DNA of 42,375 nucleotides, taken from Oscillospiraceae bacterium. Lineage in GTDB: Bacteria > Bacillota_A > Clostridia > Oscillospirales > Oscillospiraceae. Shown piece after piece: positions 24,208 through 32,126 of the stretch. Both the position numbers and the translations under genes were made by a program. The notes under the pieces were generated by a model. It had not been told where the DNA came from and did not search any database. It saw only the letters and a program-made list of their open reading frames with translations. The first letter of the stretch is position 1; each line of letters opens with the position of its first letter. The stretch spans positions 1 through 42,375 of the forward strand of contig JAFYLN010000124.1 of assembly GCA_017537045.1 (NCBI GenBank), read 5' to 3'.

Positions 24208-24262
24208 CACTTAATTAAAGACTTCTTAACTTAACAAGTGAAAATCTTCACTTAATTAAAGA
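24208..24262. repeat. Direct and inverted repeats before the scaffold gene
   Basis: CACTTAATTAAAGA occurs at 24208-24221 and again at 24249-24262. Between them is AAGTGAA/TTCACTT, a seven-base inverted repeat with a four-base loop (24236-24253). The region is far more A/T-rich than the genes around it and lies in the only sizeable gap of the head module. A regulatory or transcript-processing role is possible. Confidence 0.6.
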
Positions 24263-24280
24263 TTTTTGACTTCTTTTTAA

Positions 24281-24436
24281 TTATTCTTCGTCAGTTATGA
24301 AGCCAATTGGCCTCTGCCGGTCCTTTGTGAGGGTGAGGGTCTTATCGTCCAGCTCCACTTCGATTTTTACAGATCGGTAGGGCAGCTGATCCACCAGCTT
24401 CTCAATCTCGCTTAGGATAAGATTTTCTTCATACAT
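24281..24436 (-). CDS. Small phage protein (51 residues)
   Basis: A short gene starting ATG at 24436 after AGGAGG six bases upstream, and ending TAA at 24281. It encodes a charged 51-residue protein beginning MYEENLILSEIEKLVDQL and ending IGFITDEE. No family recognised. The strong ribosome site, the good fit between neighbours and phage-like composition support it as real. Confidence 0.65.
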   Translation of the reverse strand: MYEENLILSEIEKLVDQLPYRSVKIEVELDDKTLTLTKDRQRPIGFITDEE

Positions 24437-24444
24437 TGTTCCTC

Positions 24445-24675
24445 CTACTCAACGACCTCTACATCCTGCGTCCAGAGCGCGACAGGCGGCTGTCCGCCTC
24501 TAACACAGAGGCAAACACACCCGCCGGCGTTTAAGACCTCCAAATCTTCAGCAGAAGGCTTCCAGCAGCTGGTTACTTCCAGCTTGCCATCTCGTTCTTC
24601 TGCCATTGTGGGAAGGTCAAAGCAACCCGGCGCAACATAAGTCGTATTCATTCCAGAAAATTTTACAGCTTCCAT
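24445..24675 (-). CDS. Small phage head-region protein
   Basis: 76 residues starting MEAVKFSGMNTTYVAPGC; a cysteine-bearing strand NAGGCVCLCVRGGQPP sits near the C-terminus. Proteins of this look accompany minor capsid genes in Firmicutes prophages. GGAG lies eight bases before the ATG. Function unknown. Confidence 0.6.
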   Translation of the reverse strand: MEAVKFSGMNTTYVAPGCFDLPTMAEERDGKLEVTSCWKPSAEDLEVLNAGGCVCLCVRGGQPPVALWTQDVEVVE

Positions 24676-24726
24676 CGATGTCTCCTTTCGGGTATAGAAA
24701 AACCACCAGCCAGTACGGTTGGTGGT

Positions 24727-24930
24727 TTATGCACGATATGCAGTAGTTTGCACGGATGAGGTAGCCATATAAAGCGCTTCCCCTGCACCGCTTTCAGTGA
24801 AATTTTGGAGTTCTTCTTCTGTAGCACTCGAGACCAACGCATCGAACTCTTTTTTTAGAACTTGCCATTCTTCATCTGAATGATCGAGACTTAGGATTCT
24901 GTCGGCAAGATTAGCCAAGGTCTTTGCCAT
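24727..24930 (-). CDS. Small helical phage protein
   Basis: 67 residues, acidic and helical (LADRILSLDHSDEEWQVLKKEF), with no recognised family. It follows the minor capsid gene immediately; GGAGG precedes the ATG. A short hairpin lies after it in the gap before the next gene. Confidence 0.6.
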   Translation of the reverse strand: MAKTLANLADRILSLDHSDEEWQVLKKEFDALVSSATEEELQNFTESGAGEALYMATSSVQTTAYRA

Positions 24931-26658
24931 TTATGTTACCTCCCTTCCCCGCAAGTATTCCACAGCTTCATTTAGACTTTTTACTGTTTTAGGGGACAAT
25001 TTACCCGTTGCAATCAAAGTATCTGCTTTTCCTCTTAACCAATTATACCTCTCAGGAAGAGGTATGTCAAATACTTGTTTTGCAAAATTGAAGTCATCAC
25101 TAATCTGAACTATGGAATTGATGATGCGCAAGCGTTTCACAGGCTCTGTATAAGAAGCTCGGAATGTTGCCTTGTTTTGTTTGCATATTTCTTGTGCAAA
25201 CAATTCCACAGCCCCCTCTTCGATTCGCTGATAACGCTTATATGTGTCCGGATCGAAATAGCTGACAGAACGGGCGTGTAGATGTTCGTGTACAACAGTT
25301 TTTACTCCAGCATCTTCACGCAAAGTAATGTCGCAACTCCATTCCTTTCTGCCTGCTACGCCTGGCATATCGTCACGCGGCTTGGTTATCGTAACTCCGC
25401 TCCATTTGCTCTTGTTCAAACAATACTGATTTAACGCTTTATCTATTTTCTTGGAAACCACTCCCAAATCTTCAGATGGATTCTTAAATACATCTTCTGC
25501 AGTAGTTTTAACTGCTGCAGCGTGTTTTAGCCCAAATCCAGCAGCCTCCATCCGAGCGTGCTGAGCAGGCAAGCCCACACCTTTGGAGAATCGGGTGTAT
25601 TCCTGCTTCAGCCGTTGTAACTTCACCTGATCAACGAGCAGCTTGTCCTTATCCCCGGTGGCTTCATCCACTAAGATCCGGCGCTTCTGCTTACGGATCG
25701 TCCGCTCAAACTTCCGCTGCCGCTGTGTGGCCTCGTAGAGCGTGTAGTGCTTACCATCGAAGGTAACACCTTCCTCATTCTTCTGCCGGAAGTCCTCCAG
25801 CTCTAAATTGGTGTACTGCGGCTCATTGACACCCATGATGATGGGCATCGCAGAGTGGCCGCAGTTAAGGGTACCAATCCGGCGCACCAGGCTATTGTTG
25901 AGCTTTTCAAATTCCTTATCGGAATACTGCCGGCCTTGAATTGGTTCGTGGTCCGGAGCGCTGCCTGCATGGGCGGAGATCTCCCAGCCATCACAGCCGA
26001 CTTCGTCGTGAATATTCTGAGAAATCTTCTCTTGCATAAGGCCAAGGCCGCCCATCATATTGCGCCGGACAGCCGCTTCCAGGGAAGTATGCACGCCAGA
26101 TTCATAATCGATAGTACGAATGCCCTTGTCGGCAAGGTTGTGGACAGCCTCACGGATAGCGGATATAGGGTCTTGTGCACCAAGGCTTACCTTCTGAAAT
26201 GCAAAATCGCACGCCTGGTTATAGGCGTCTGTCAGTTCCCGGCACACACCGTCCGGGCCAACAAAGCCGATGGTCTGCGTAATGTTCTGCAAATCATCGT
26301 TGGCCAGTTTGATCGTTGCATCAAGTACCTGTTGCAGACTTTTATTGGCGCTAAGTGGAATAGCCTGCTTGGCAGGAAACCGGGATATATCAAAATTATA
26401 TCCCGCCTTGGCTGCCTGGGTCAGCAGCTTTTCCGCTTCCTGCTGCGAGATCTTCAACCTCTTGGCAATCTCTTTTTTAAGCTGACGCTGAGAAACACCA
26501 AGCTTTTGCAGTTGCCATGTCTGATAGGATGCGGTGCCGGTAAGTTGACCGGCTTCCGCCACCCTCTTTGCAATATCATCAATAAGAAATTCAGTTATCG
26601 GATCTACCAGCTGCTCGGATTTGCTCCGCAGCGCTTCAATCTGATAGGCTGTAAGCAT
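24931..26658 (-). CDS. Phage minor capsid protein fused to a metallopeptidase-like domain
   Basis: 575 residues. Residues about 1-310 match the phage minor capsid protein 2 (head morphogenesis) type, including the diagnostic ISAHAGSAPDHEPIQGR (about 233-249) and the NCGHSAMPIIMG segment about 40 residues later. A basic linker (QRQRKFERTIRKQKRR) follows. Residues about 410-575 are an added domain with VVHEHLH, an HExxH zinc-peptidase motif (H457, E458, H461), and 20 residues later EEGAVE, whose glutamate could be the third zinc ligand as in gluzincins. Family members often carry toxin or enzyme domains at this end that travel with the virion. The fold call rests on motifs alone. It abuts the portal gene. 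Confidence 0.8.
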   Translation of the reverse strand: MLTAYQIEALRSKSEQLVDPITEFLIDDIAKRVAEAGQLTGTASYQTWQLQKLGVSQRQLKKEIAKRLKISQQEAEKLLTQAAKAGYNFDISRFPAKQAIPLSANKSLQQVLDATIKLANDDLQNITQTIGFVGPDGVCRELTDAYNQACDFAFQKVSLGAQDPISAIREAVHNLADKGIRTIDYESGVHTSLEAAVRRNMMGGLGLMQEKISQNIHDEVGCDGWEISAHAGSAPDHEPIQGRQYSDKEFEKLNNSLVRRIGTLNCGHSAMPIIMGVNEPQYTNLELEDFRQKNEEGVTFDGKHYTLYEATQRQRKFERTIRKQKRRILVDEATGDKDKLLVDQVKLQRLKQEYTRFSKGVGLPAQHARMEAAGFGLKHAAAVKTTAEDVFKNPSEDLGVVSKKIDKALNQYCLNKSKWSGVTITKPRDDMPGVAGRKEWSCDITLREDAGVKTVVHEHLHARSVSYFDPDTYKRYQRIEEGAVELFAQEICKQNKATFRASYTEPVKRLRIINSIVQISDDFNFAKQVFDIPLPERYNWLRGKADTLIATGKLSPKTVKSLNEAVEYLRGREVT

Positions 26659-28055
26659 TATTCAACCTCTTCCACAGCTTCAGGCATATAGTTTTCTCTT
26701 ACCTTTGCCCGCTCTTCCGGAGTATCACACGGCATATTGTGGTACCAGCCCACAAGGCGCTCCGGCTGAAGCAGGCCCATAGATACCTGTTCCTTCATCT
26801 CCAGGTATGCCTTCTCCTCATCGTATAGGATACCGTTGCCCCAGTTGATAGCTATAGATTTTTCGTCCACAGGATGAGCGCCGGCTACCTTATAGGCATC
26901 ACCCAGCACGCTGCACAGCTGCAAGGTTTCCTTTACTGCGCCTTCCCATACCCTCTGAAGGTCGATAATTGTCAGGTTATATTCGCCTGCGCTGGAGGTG
27001 ATCTCCGTTGCTGTGCGCTCTGCTGCCTCTGCTTCGGACAATAGACCGCGCTTTAAACCGATAATGTTTTCCACATTGCGCAAGTACTCCTGTTTACGAG
27101 CAAGGAAGGACTGCTCCCGCAACTGGGGCGAAAAGATTGTAATGCCGACATCATCCGGATCTCCGTCAAGCGCCGCAAACAGGTGGCTATTCATCTCATA
27201 GGATTCAGCCAGATTTCCGAAAACGCGGTCCTGCTTAATCTCGGGCATTTTACGAAGGAAATCAGCACTTGCAATTACACGACTTTCGCCGCGCTCAAAT
27301 TCGCCATTTATCTGCGCCTCATTCTTGTTGATGTTATGAATCAGTCCCGCAGCCATAGCATAAACAGATACACCATCGGAGCTACCATCAATGCAGTTCA
27401 CCATAGGTGTCTTTAAGCCAACAAGGCCAATCGAACCTACAGGCTTAGGGAAGGTATATTCATCCACCAACTCCGCATATCTGGGAATACTGCTCAAAGG
27501 CACACGCTCTCCCAGGTGATCCTTGTTCAAACTGCGATACAGAGAATTCTTGATCGTCAAAAAGCCGTTATCGTCCACAGTACGGCGCTCCAGCAATGTG
27601 TAGTAGTACTTGCCGTCAATGCTCTTTTCATCAGTGCCGATATCCGTGAGTCTGCCTGTAACATCTCTGCCGAATACCCGTACATTCTGCCGGGGTACAA
27701 CTGCAAAATAAAAGCCTTTCCCAGTAGGGATAGGCTTCAGCAGGCTTTCGCCGCCGATCAGCATCATCTGCAGGGCCTCGTGGCTCTTTTGGGATAGCGC
27801 CTGCAAAACCATATCCGCAAAAACATCTGTGCTGCTGACGCTATACTCGGAGAACACCGTCTTTGTCAACTTCCGCACAATGGTATATGCAATTTGCTGG
27901 CAGGGATCTTCTTTGTCGGTCGCACCGTTTTGATAATACAGGTTAACCCATTCCTTGATAGCATCCTTCATTCTTACGGAGGTTGTATCAACGGCGCGAA
28001 ATGCCTCGCTGTAATCAACGATACCGCTAAAAATCTCACTTGTCTGTGTCTTCAC
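26658..28055 (-). CDS. Portal protein (SPP1 gp6 type)
   Basis: 465 residues with the order expected of SPP1-type portals: an N-terminal helical wing, the beta-rich stem-clip region (KGFYFAVVPRQNVRVFGRD), the segment FSPQLREQSFLARKQEYLRN (about 310-329), and ATEITSSAGEYNLTI in the crown helix. Twelve copies form the DNA gate. It lies between terminase and minor capsid genes and overlaps the small upstream gene by 20 bases. Confidence 0.9.
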   Translation of the reverse strand: MKTQTSEIFSGIVDYSEAFRAVDTTSVRMKDAIKEWVNLYYQNGATDKEDPCQQIAYTIVRKLTKTVFSEYSVSSTDVFADMVLQALSQKSHEALQMMLIGGESLLKPIPTGKGFYFAVVPRQNVRVFGRDVTGRLTDIGTDEKSIDGKYYYTLLERRTVDDNGFLTIKNSLYRSLNKDHLGERVPLSSIPRYAELVDEYTFPKPVGSIGLVGLKTPMVNCIDGSSDGVSVYAMAAGLIHNINKNEAQINGEFERGESRVIASADFLRKMPEIKQDRVFGNLAESYEMNSHLFAALDGDPDDVGITIFSPQLREQSFLARKQEYLRNVENIIGLKRGLLSEAEAAERTATEITSSAGEYNLTIIDLQRVWEGAVKETLQLCSVLGDAYKVAGAHPVDEKSIAINWGNGILYDEEKAYLEMKEQVSMGLLQPERLVGWYHNMPCDTPEERAKVRENYMPEAVEEVE

Positions 28056-28260
28056 GTCCTAACCTCCCGTTATTGTTGATTACGATACGCCGTAGCGCCC
28101 GGGTACCGGCTTCCATCCCGGCCATATAAGCCGCCTGGACTTCCAGTTTGTGCTTCAGTTCCTGGCACTCTTTCTGTAACTGCCGATTATCCCGCAACAC
28201 GGTCTCCTTAGCCCACATCGGCAAAAAATGGTCGATGAGCCATTTCTTAAACTTCTTCAT
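28036..28260 (-). CDS. Small phage protein between terminase and portal
   Basis: 74 residues, basic, beginning MKKFKKWLIDHFLPMWAKE with a coiled-coil centre (NRQLQKECQELKHKLE). It overlaps both terminase (14 bases) and portal (20 bases). No family recognised; expression coupled to packaging genes. Confidence 0.55.
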   Translation of the reverse strand: MKKFKKWLIDHFLPMWAKETVLRDNRQLQKECQELKHKLEVQAAYMAGMEAGTRALRRIVINNNGRLGREDTDK

Positions 28261-29479
28261 CTTCTATTCCCCTCCAAATCCTGCGCATAACTGTTGCACA
28301 GAAGTAGCGTATATCATCCATTGCGTGGTCATTTTCCTTGATAGGCTTGTCGACCTCGCCTTTTTCCTCCCACCGGTAAAGACCAAATTCACGAATAGCA
28401 TCCTTGCAGTCAGCTCCGATCTTGATCACACCGACCTTCAACATCGTTGCAACCAAACGAATGCCGGGCAGCACCTCGTTACGGGCCTTTCTCACAGAGA
28501 ACCTTCCGTGCCGACGGATCGTAGCAATAAAAGAAGCCGCCGAAGGGTCCACGATCACTGCGCGGATAGCCCTGTCGCCAGCCAGCTTTTCTAATTCTTG
28601 GTAATATTCCTCGTCTGTCATCTGCACAGAACTGCTCCGGCCGGAGTAATAATACTCTGCCACACGGATAGCCTTGCTTTGATAGACCCACCACAAGCCC
28701 GCAGAGAACGGGTTAAGGGTGCCATAGTCGCAGGAGATATACCACTCTCCATAGCCCTGGTTCAGCTCGTCCGGAAGATCCGTGACACTGTGGATATCTT
28801 TGTCGAACTGGTATATAAGGCCTTCTGCCATACACCACTCGCCCAGGATATACCGGCGGTAGAACACCCCAGCATAGAGTGCCTTATATCTGTCTATGAT
28901 CTTTTTCGATAGCGCAGGATTATCTTCAAGCTGGAAATGCAGGCAAAGCGCATTTTTCGTTTTCGGTTGACATATCCACTCTTTGTAAAACCAATGCTCT
29001 GGAGATTCCGGGTTGCAGTTAAACCACAACTTTGACCCCTCTACAGAACACCGGGCGCAAGCCTGCTCAACAAACGAGCGTGGCATCAACGCAACCTCAT
29101 CGAGCAGAACCCCGGCCAGTGTGCGGCCCTGTATTAGCATAAATGAGCTTTCGTCCTTGCCGCCGAATATTTCAAAGACATTCTGTTTGTCACCTTGCGA
29201 AACGACCAGCAGTTTATCAGACCGCTTCCACTGTATTTTATACTTTTCTTTTACGCCAGTCATTTGCATATACGGAGCAATGATATTCTTGATCGTACTG
29301 TCCACGGTCTTTCCGCAAATGCCAAACCGCTGACCGTTGTACCGGCGCATTGCATCATCCACAAAGGAAAGCATCATAAACACGGTCTTGCCGGAGCGGA
29401 TAGCGCCATCGCAGATAAGCGCATCGTACTTGGTAAAGGGGAATGCCATAATCTGCATTTGCTTTTTACTGATCGGCAT
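28247..29479 (-). CDS. terL: Terminase large subunit
   Basis: 410 residues. ATPase: Walker A GAIRSGKT (25-32) and Walker B LLDE (125-128) with the following ALMPRSF. Nuclease domain: D251 in SCDYG, an aspartate in VDPSAA (about 330) and DHAMDD near 388-393, the three-acid pattern of the RNase H-like terminase nuclease. It drives DNA into the procapsid and cuts it. The small-subunit gene overlaps its start by 14 bases. Confidence 0.95.
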   Translation of the reverse strand: MPISKKQMQIMAFPFTKYDALICDGAIRSGKTVFMMLSFVDDAMRRYNGQRFGICGKTVDSTIKNIIAPYMQMTGVKEKYKIQWKRSDKLLVVSQGDKQNVFEIFGGKDESSFMLIQGRTLAGVLLDEVALMPRSFVEQACARCSVEGSKLWFNCNPESPEHWFYKEWICQPKTKNALCLHFQLEDNPALSKKIIDRYKALYAGVFYRRYILGEWCMAEGLIYQFDKDIHSVTDLPDELNQGYGEWYISCDYGTLNPFSAGLWWVYQSKAIRVAEYYYSGRSSSVQMTDEEYYQELEKLAGDRAIRAVIVDPSAASFIATIRRHGRFSVRKARNEVLPGIRLVATMLKVGVIKIGADCKDAIREFGLYRWEEKGEVDKPIKENDHAMDDIRYFCATVMRRIWRGIEDEEV

Positions 29480-30038
29480 CGTTCATTCCCTCCGCCATTT
29501 CCTTCAGTGCCTTGGTCAGCGGATCGTCCTCACGGGTTTCGCCGCTCTTTATCTCGCCGTTGCTTTCGTTTGATATATCCCATATAGTTTTAAGGGCCGC
29601 CGCAACCTGCTGCAAGCCTTTTCTATCAACAATAGAAGAAACCGCTAATATTTCTTCTTTCTCCTCAGTGATCTCTCGTGTTGGCTTGTCTGGACGATCT
29701 CTGTTTTTATACTCAATAACACGGGTCTTGGTCTTGTTGGTTACTTGCGCAAGGTCTAACTCTCCAACAGCCCTCTCTATCTTTCCGATAAGGTTGTCAG
29801 AAATTGACAAAAGTCGCTCCACCCGATCTACACCTTTTTGGACTATAGCATCGGCAGTTTTCTGTCGCAATTCTGTCGCAATTTTGTCGCATTGCGTTTC
29901 TTTTTCTTCTTTCCAGTTTTCTGCTCTGGCTTTCTTTTCCAAAGCAGAAAATGAAACACCATACTTTTCAGCCAATTTCCGGTAGCTGCCGCCGCCGTTA
30001 ATGTAATCATTCCTTATTGCCAGCCAATCAACGGCCAC
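29466..30038 (-). CDS. terS: Terminase small subunit
   Basis: 190 residues starting at GTG 30038 after GAGGTGG. The N-terminal about 45 residues form a helix-turn-helix (GGSYRKLAEKYGVSFSALEKKA) as in small terminases, then a coiled-coil centre and an acidic C-terminus for contact with the large subunit. It recognises the packaging site. First gene after the promoter-terminator leader. Confidence 0.85.
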   Translation of the reverse strand: MAVDWLAIRNDYINGGGSYRKLAEKYGVSFSALEKKARAENWKEEKETQCDKIATELRQKTADAIVQKGVDRVERLLSISDNLIGKIERAVGELDLAQVTNKTKTRVIEYKNRDRPDKPTREITEEKEEILAVSSIVDRKGLQQVAAALKTIWDISNESNGEIKSGETREDDPLTKALKEMAEGMNDADQ

Positions 30039-30114
30039 GGTTCACCACCTCTCTTACTTTTGCAATCCCCAGTGCCCACCCTCTCGCTTTACAATCGCAA
30101 GAACCCAAAACAAA

Positions 30115-30139
30115 GAGGCCCGGGAAAGCCCCGAGCCTC
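30115..30139 (-). terminator. Leader terminator before the late operon
   Basis: A ten-base stem with one mismatch (GAGGCCCGGG / CCCGAGCCTC) and, leftward, TTTGTTTTGG. It lies between the late promoter and the terminase genes, so read-through or antitermination would be needed for late expression, or it ends early transcripts. Confidence 0.75.
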
Positions 30140-30160
30140 ACATTCTTATTTTACGATACA

Positions 30161-30189
30161 AGCATAGCACATTATTTGGGGTTTGTCAC
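30161..30189 (-). promoter_or_regulatory. Probable late promoter
   Basis: On the minus strand GTGACA (30184-30189), a 17-base spacer and TATGCT (30161-30166). The -35 is not perfect and is overlapped by the GGACAGT direct repeats, as expected for an activator-dependent promoter. Transcription would start near 30154, giving a leader of about 40 bases before the terminator. Confidence 0.6.
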
Positions 30190-30205
30190 TGTCCAAAAAC
30201 TGTCC
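30188..30205 (-). promoter_or_regulatory. Tandem GGACAGT sites at the late promoter
   Basis: GGACAGT occurs twice on the minus strand (30199-30205 and 30188-30194), 11 bases apart, so on one face of the helix, ending at the -35 box. The adjacent RinA/ArpU-like gene product is the likely binder (inference). Confidence 0.55.
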
Positions 30206-30648
30206 TAACTTTCCGTGGCACCGTACATAGCGACAGTGAAACGGTGCAGCGCCTTATTGATGCGCTTATACAAGCTGCTTTCCTCTTGCAGATCCAGCTC
30301 ACCTAATAGGCGCTCCACTCTTCCCCGTTCGCCCACGATGTACATTACCTCCAGCATATGCTTTTCTTCGGCAGAAAGTGCTGCAAGCCCACGATCCACC
30401 ATCTGGACCGCCAGTTTTGCTCTATGCTGCATAGCCTTGTGCTCTTCCCTCTTGACGATATTCGAAAGCAACCGTTCCTCACGGCCGGATCCACCACCTT
30501 TTACGGGTGTACCATCACCGGTAGCACTTTTGATGCTGTAGGCTTCCGACTCCAGCCGTTCTATCTCCTCCGCTAAGTTTTGCAAAGCACTTTTCTGAAG
30601 GGGGTAGTCCCGGAGCTTGTCTATCGCTTTGTATTTCCAGTATTCCAT
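30205..30648 (-). CDS. Late-gene transcription regulator, RinA/ArpU-like
   Basis: 147 residues. The N-terminal half is helical with a Gly/Ser-rich hinge (TPVKGGGSGREER); the C-terminal part, LLGELDLQEESSLYKRINKALHRF, fits the region-4-like helix-turn-helix of phage sigma-like late activators. Its place directly before the terminase genes is the normal one for such activators. It probably turns on the promoter at 30161-30189. Confidence 0.7.
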   Translation of the reverse strand: MEYWKYKAIDKLRDYPLQKSALQNLAEEIERLESEAYSIKSATGDGTPVKGGGSGREERLLSNIVKREEHKAMQHRAKLAVQMVDRGLAALSAEEKHMLEVMYIVGERGRVERLLGELDLQEESSLYKRINKALHRFTVAMYGATES

Positions 30649-30651
30649 AAA

Positions 30652-30897
30652 TCAAATTCTCCTTTCTCCGTAGGAACAGAAATCGTCTGCACCCTTTTGA
30701 ATGTATACCGATCCTTGTCCTGTACAGCACATTACCTCCCCAATTAATGAAGATTCGCATTTTTTCCAATGTTTGCAATCCTTACACCGCACAGGAATTG
30801 TCACTCCGTTGGCAATAAGGTATTCAATTTTCCTGTCCCAGTCCATATGCTCACTTGCACAAAGCAATTCAAATAGCTTGTCTTCTGTGTTAGGCAT
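30652..30897 (-). CDS. Small cysteine-rich phage protein
   Basis: 81 residues (starting ATG 30897, eight bases after GGAGGG; another ATG at 30903 is too near that site). Cysteines in CKDCKHWKKC and later CCTG...FCSYGERR form a likely zinc knuckle. It overlaps the end of the reverse transcriptase gene by eight bases, so it is translated as part of the DGR message. Small zinc-knuckle proteins of this kind are common in Firmicutes phages; a DGR role is not shown. Confidence 0.65.
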   Translation of the reverse strand: MPNTEDKLFELLCASEHMDWDRKIEYLIANGVTIPVRCKDCKHWKKCESSLIGEVMCCTGQGSVYIQKGADDFCSYGERRI

Positions 30898-31930
30898 TGT
30901 CATTCCCTCCCCAAATTTCTTTTATTCTCTCATCCATAGACTTCCCCAGCCTGTAGCAGTTGCCGTGGGATATGTGGTTCTGCCAGGCGCCATAAGACAC
31001 TTGGAACTTTTCCATTGACAGATCTCCGGAAGCCACCAGCTTGGCCATCCGTACAAATTTCCGCTGCGCATTTCGCTTGTTCTGATTCTTCAGCTTACGG
31101 ATCGGCTTGCCATCCGGGGTGATGTATGTATGAAACCCCAGGTAGCTAACACCGTTCTTGAATGGGAATATCTGTGTTTTTCCGTTCATCTTCAGATCCA
31201 GCGTTTCCAGATATGTCGTTATGACCTCCAGGCAGTACTTGAGGTACTCCTTGCTTGGGTGAATCAAGTAGAAATCATCCATATACCGGCCGTAATACTC
31301 AATGCCCAGCTCCCACTTTATTAGCTTATCCATACCATCCAGGTACAGCAGGGCAAAACCCTGGTTGATCTGATTCCCCAGCGGGATCCCTTTTCCCTCC
31401 GTGCTGTCAATGAACAGGTTGCAAAGCCAGCAGATATCTGGATCATATCCAAAGTGATACTCCACAATATCCTTCAGCTGATCGTGGGAGATGTTGTAGA
31501 AGAACTTACTGATGTCGCACTTTAAGATATAGCCCTGGAATCCGTACTTGCTATAGAACTGCTGCATCTGCTCACTTAGCCGATCCAGGCCAAATAGAGT
31601 ACCTTTTCCCTTTTGGCCGGCACAGTTATCGAGTAGGAAAACACGCTGCAGACGCGGCATAATCACATTGTCACAAAGGCAATGCTGTATGACCTTATCC
31701 TTGAAAGAAGTTGTCTGTATCAAGCGCTCCTTCGGCTCATATACCTTAAACTCGGTATAGTCCGATACTCGGTACGTTTTGTTCTTCAACTGAGATATAA
31801 GAGCGTGTACGCCATCCAGCGCAGTAAGGTTGAATCGCGCAGAGCTTTTCTTATATCCTTTTCCGCATTTTGCTTTCCGGAATGCCTTATACATATTCTT
31901 GAAATCAGTTACTTTCTCAAAATCGGTCAT
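30890..31930 (-). CDS. DGR reverse transcriptase
   Basis: 346 residues. Reverse-transcriptase motifs in order: an early basic region, SARFNLTALDGVHALI (30-45, where many group II-like RTs have a fingers helix), KCDISKFFYNI with the first catalytic Asp139, GIPLGNQINQ (181-190), YMDD (216-219) with D218 and D219, and a thumb segment with KNGVSYLGFHTYI. The short length, lack of maturase or endonuclease domains and neighbouring repeats place it in diversity-generating retroelements. It copies the template-repeat RNA with errors at adenines. Most DGR enzymes have an SQ ending in the motif where this one has NQ. GGAGGTGG lies six bases before the ATG. Confidence 0.93.
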   Translation of the reverse strand: MTDFEKVTDFKNMYKAFRKAKCGKGYKKSSARFNLTALDGVHALISQLKNKTYRVSDYTEFKVYEPKERLIQTTSFKDKVIQHCLCDNVIMPRLQRVFLLDNCAGQKGKGTLFGLDRLSEQMQQFYSKYGFQGYILKCDISKFFYNISHDQLKDIVEYHFGYDPDICWLCNLFIDSTEGKGIPLGNQINQGFALLYLDGMDKLIKWELGIEYYGRYMDDFYLIHPSKEYLKYCLEVITTYLETLDLKMNGKTQIFPFKNGVSYLGFHTYITPDGKPIRKLKNQNKRNAQRKFVRMAKLVASGDLSMEKFQVSYGAWQNHISHGNCYRLGKSMDERIKEIWGGNDNA

Positions 31931-32036
31931 ACAGCACCACCTCCTTTTTGTTTATCCTTTCGGAAAGGTTGTACGTTCTTTTGATGTGGCGCATTGGTTT
32001 CGGCTGATGCCTACTCCGTCGAGCATTCCACCAGTA

Positions 32037-32101
32037 CGGGCGCACGCCGTTGTCGTTGTTGTAGTTGTTGTTGATGTTGCCAGACGGCGCAACGCAAAGA
32101 A
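32037..32101 (-). repeat. DGR template repeat (TR), 65 bases
   Basis: It lies between the Avd-like and reverse transcriptase genes and is the unmutated donor. On the minus strand it runs from TTCTTTGCGTTGCG to GGCGTGCGCCCG. Its 30-base core has 17 adenines, nearly all in AAC triplets (NINNNYNNDN if read in the target frame). Every position where VR2 or VR1 differs from it, apart from one inserted base, is one of these adenines. The 3' end of the match (GGCGTGCGCCCG) is the G/C-rich initiation (IMH-like) part; the next bases differ (TACTGG against TTTTGT/C). Confidence 0.95.
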
Positions 32102-32126
32102 AGATACAACGCACAGCCTAAGTATC

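Noticed and set aside
30890..31930. Reverse transcriptase as a retron, group II intron or abortive-infection RT
   Set aside because: No maturase/endonuclease domain, intron ends or retron ncRNA; the adenine-specific TR/VR pairs and the Avd-like gene settle it as a DGR.
31917..32114. 65-codon leftward frame through the template repeat
   Set aside because: It contains the template (CVAPSGNINNNYNNDNGVRP) but has no ribosome site of its own; the stretch acts as template RNA, not as a gene.
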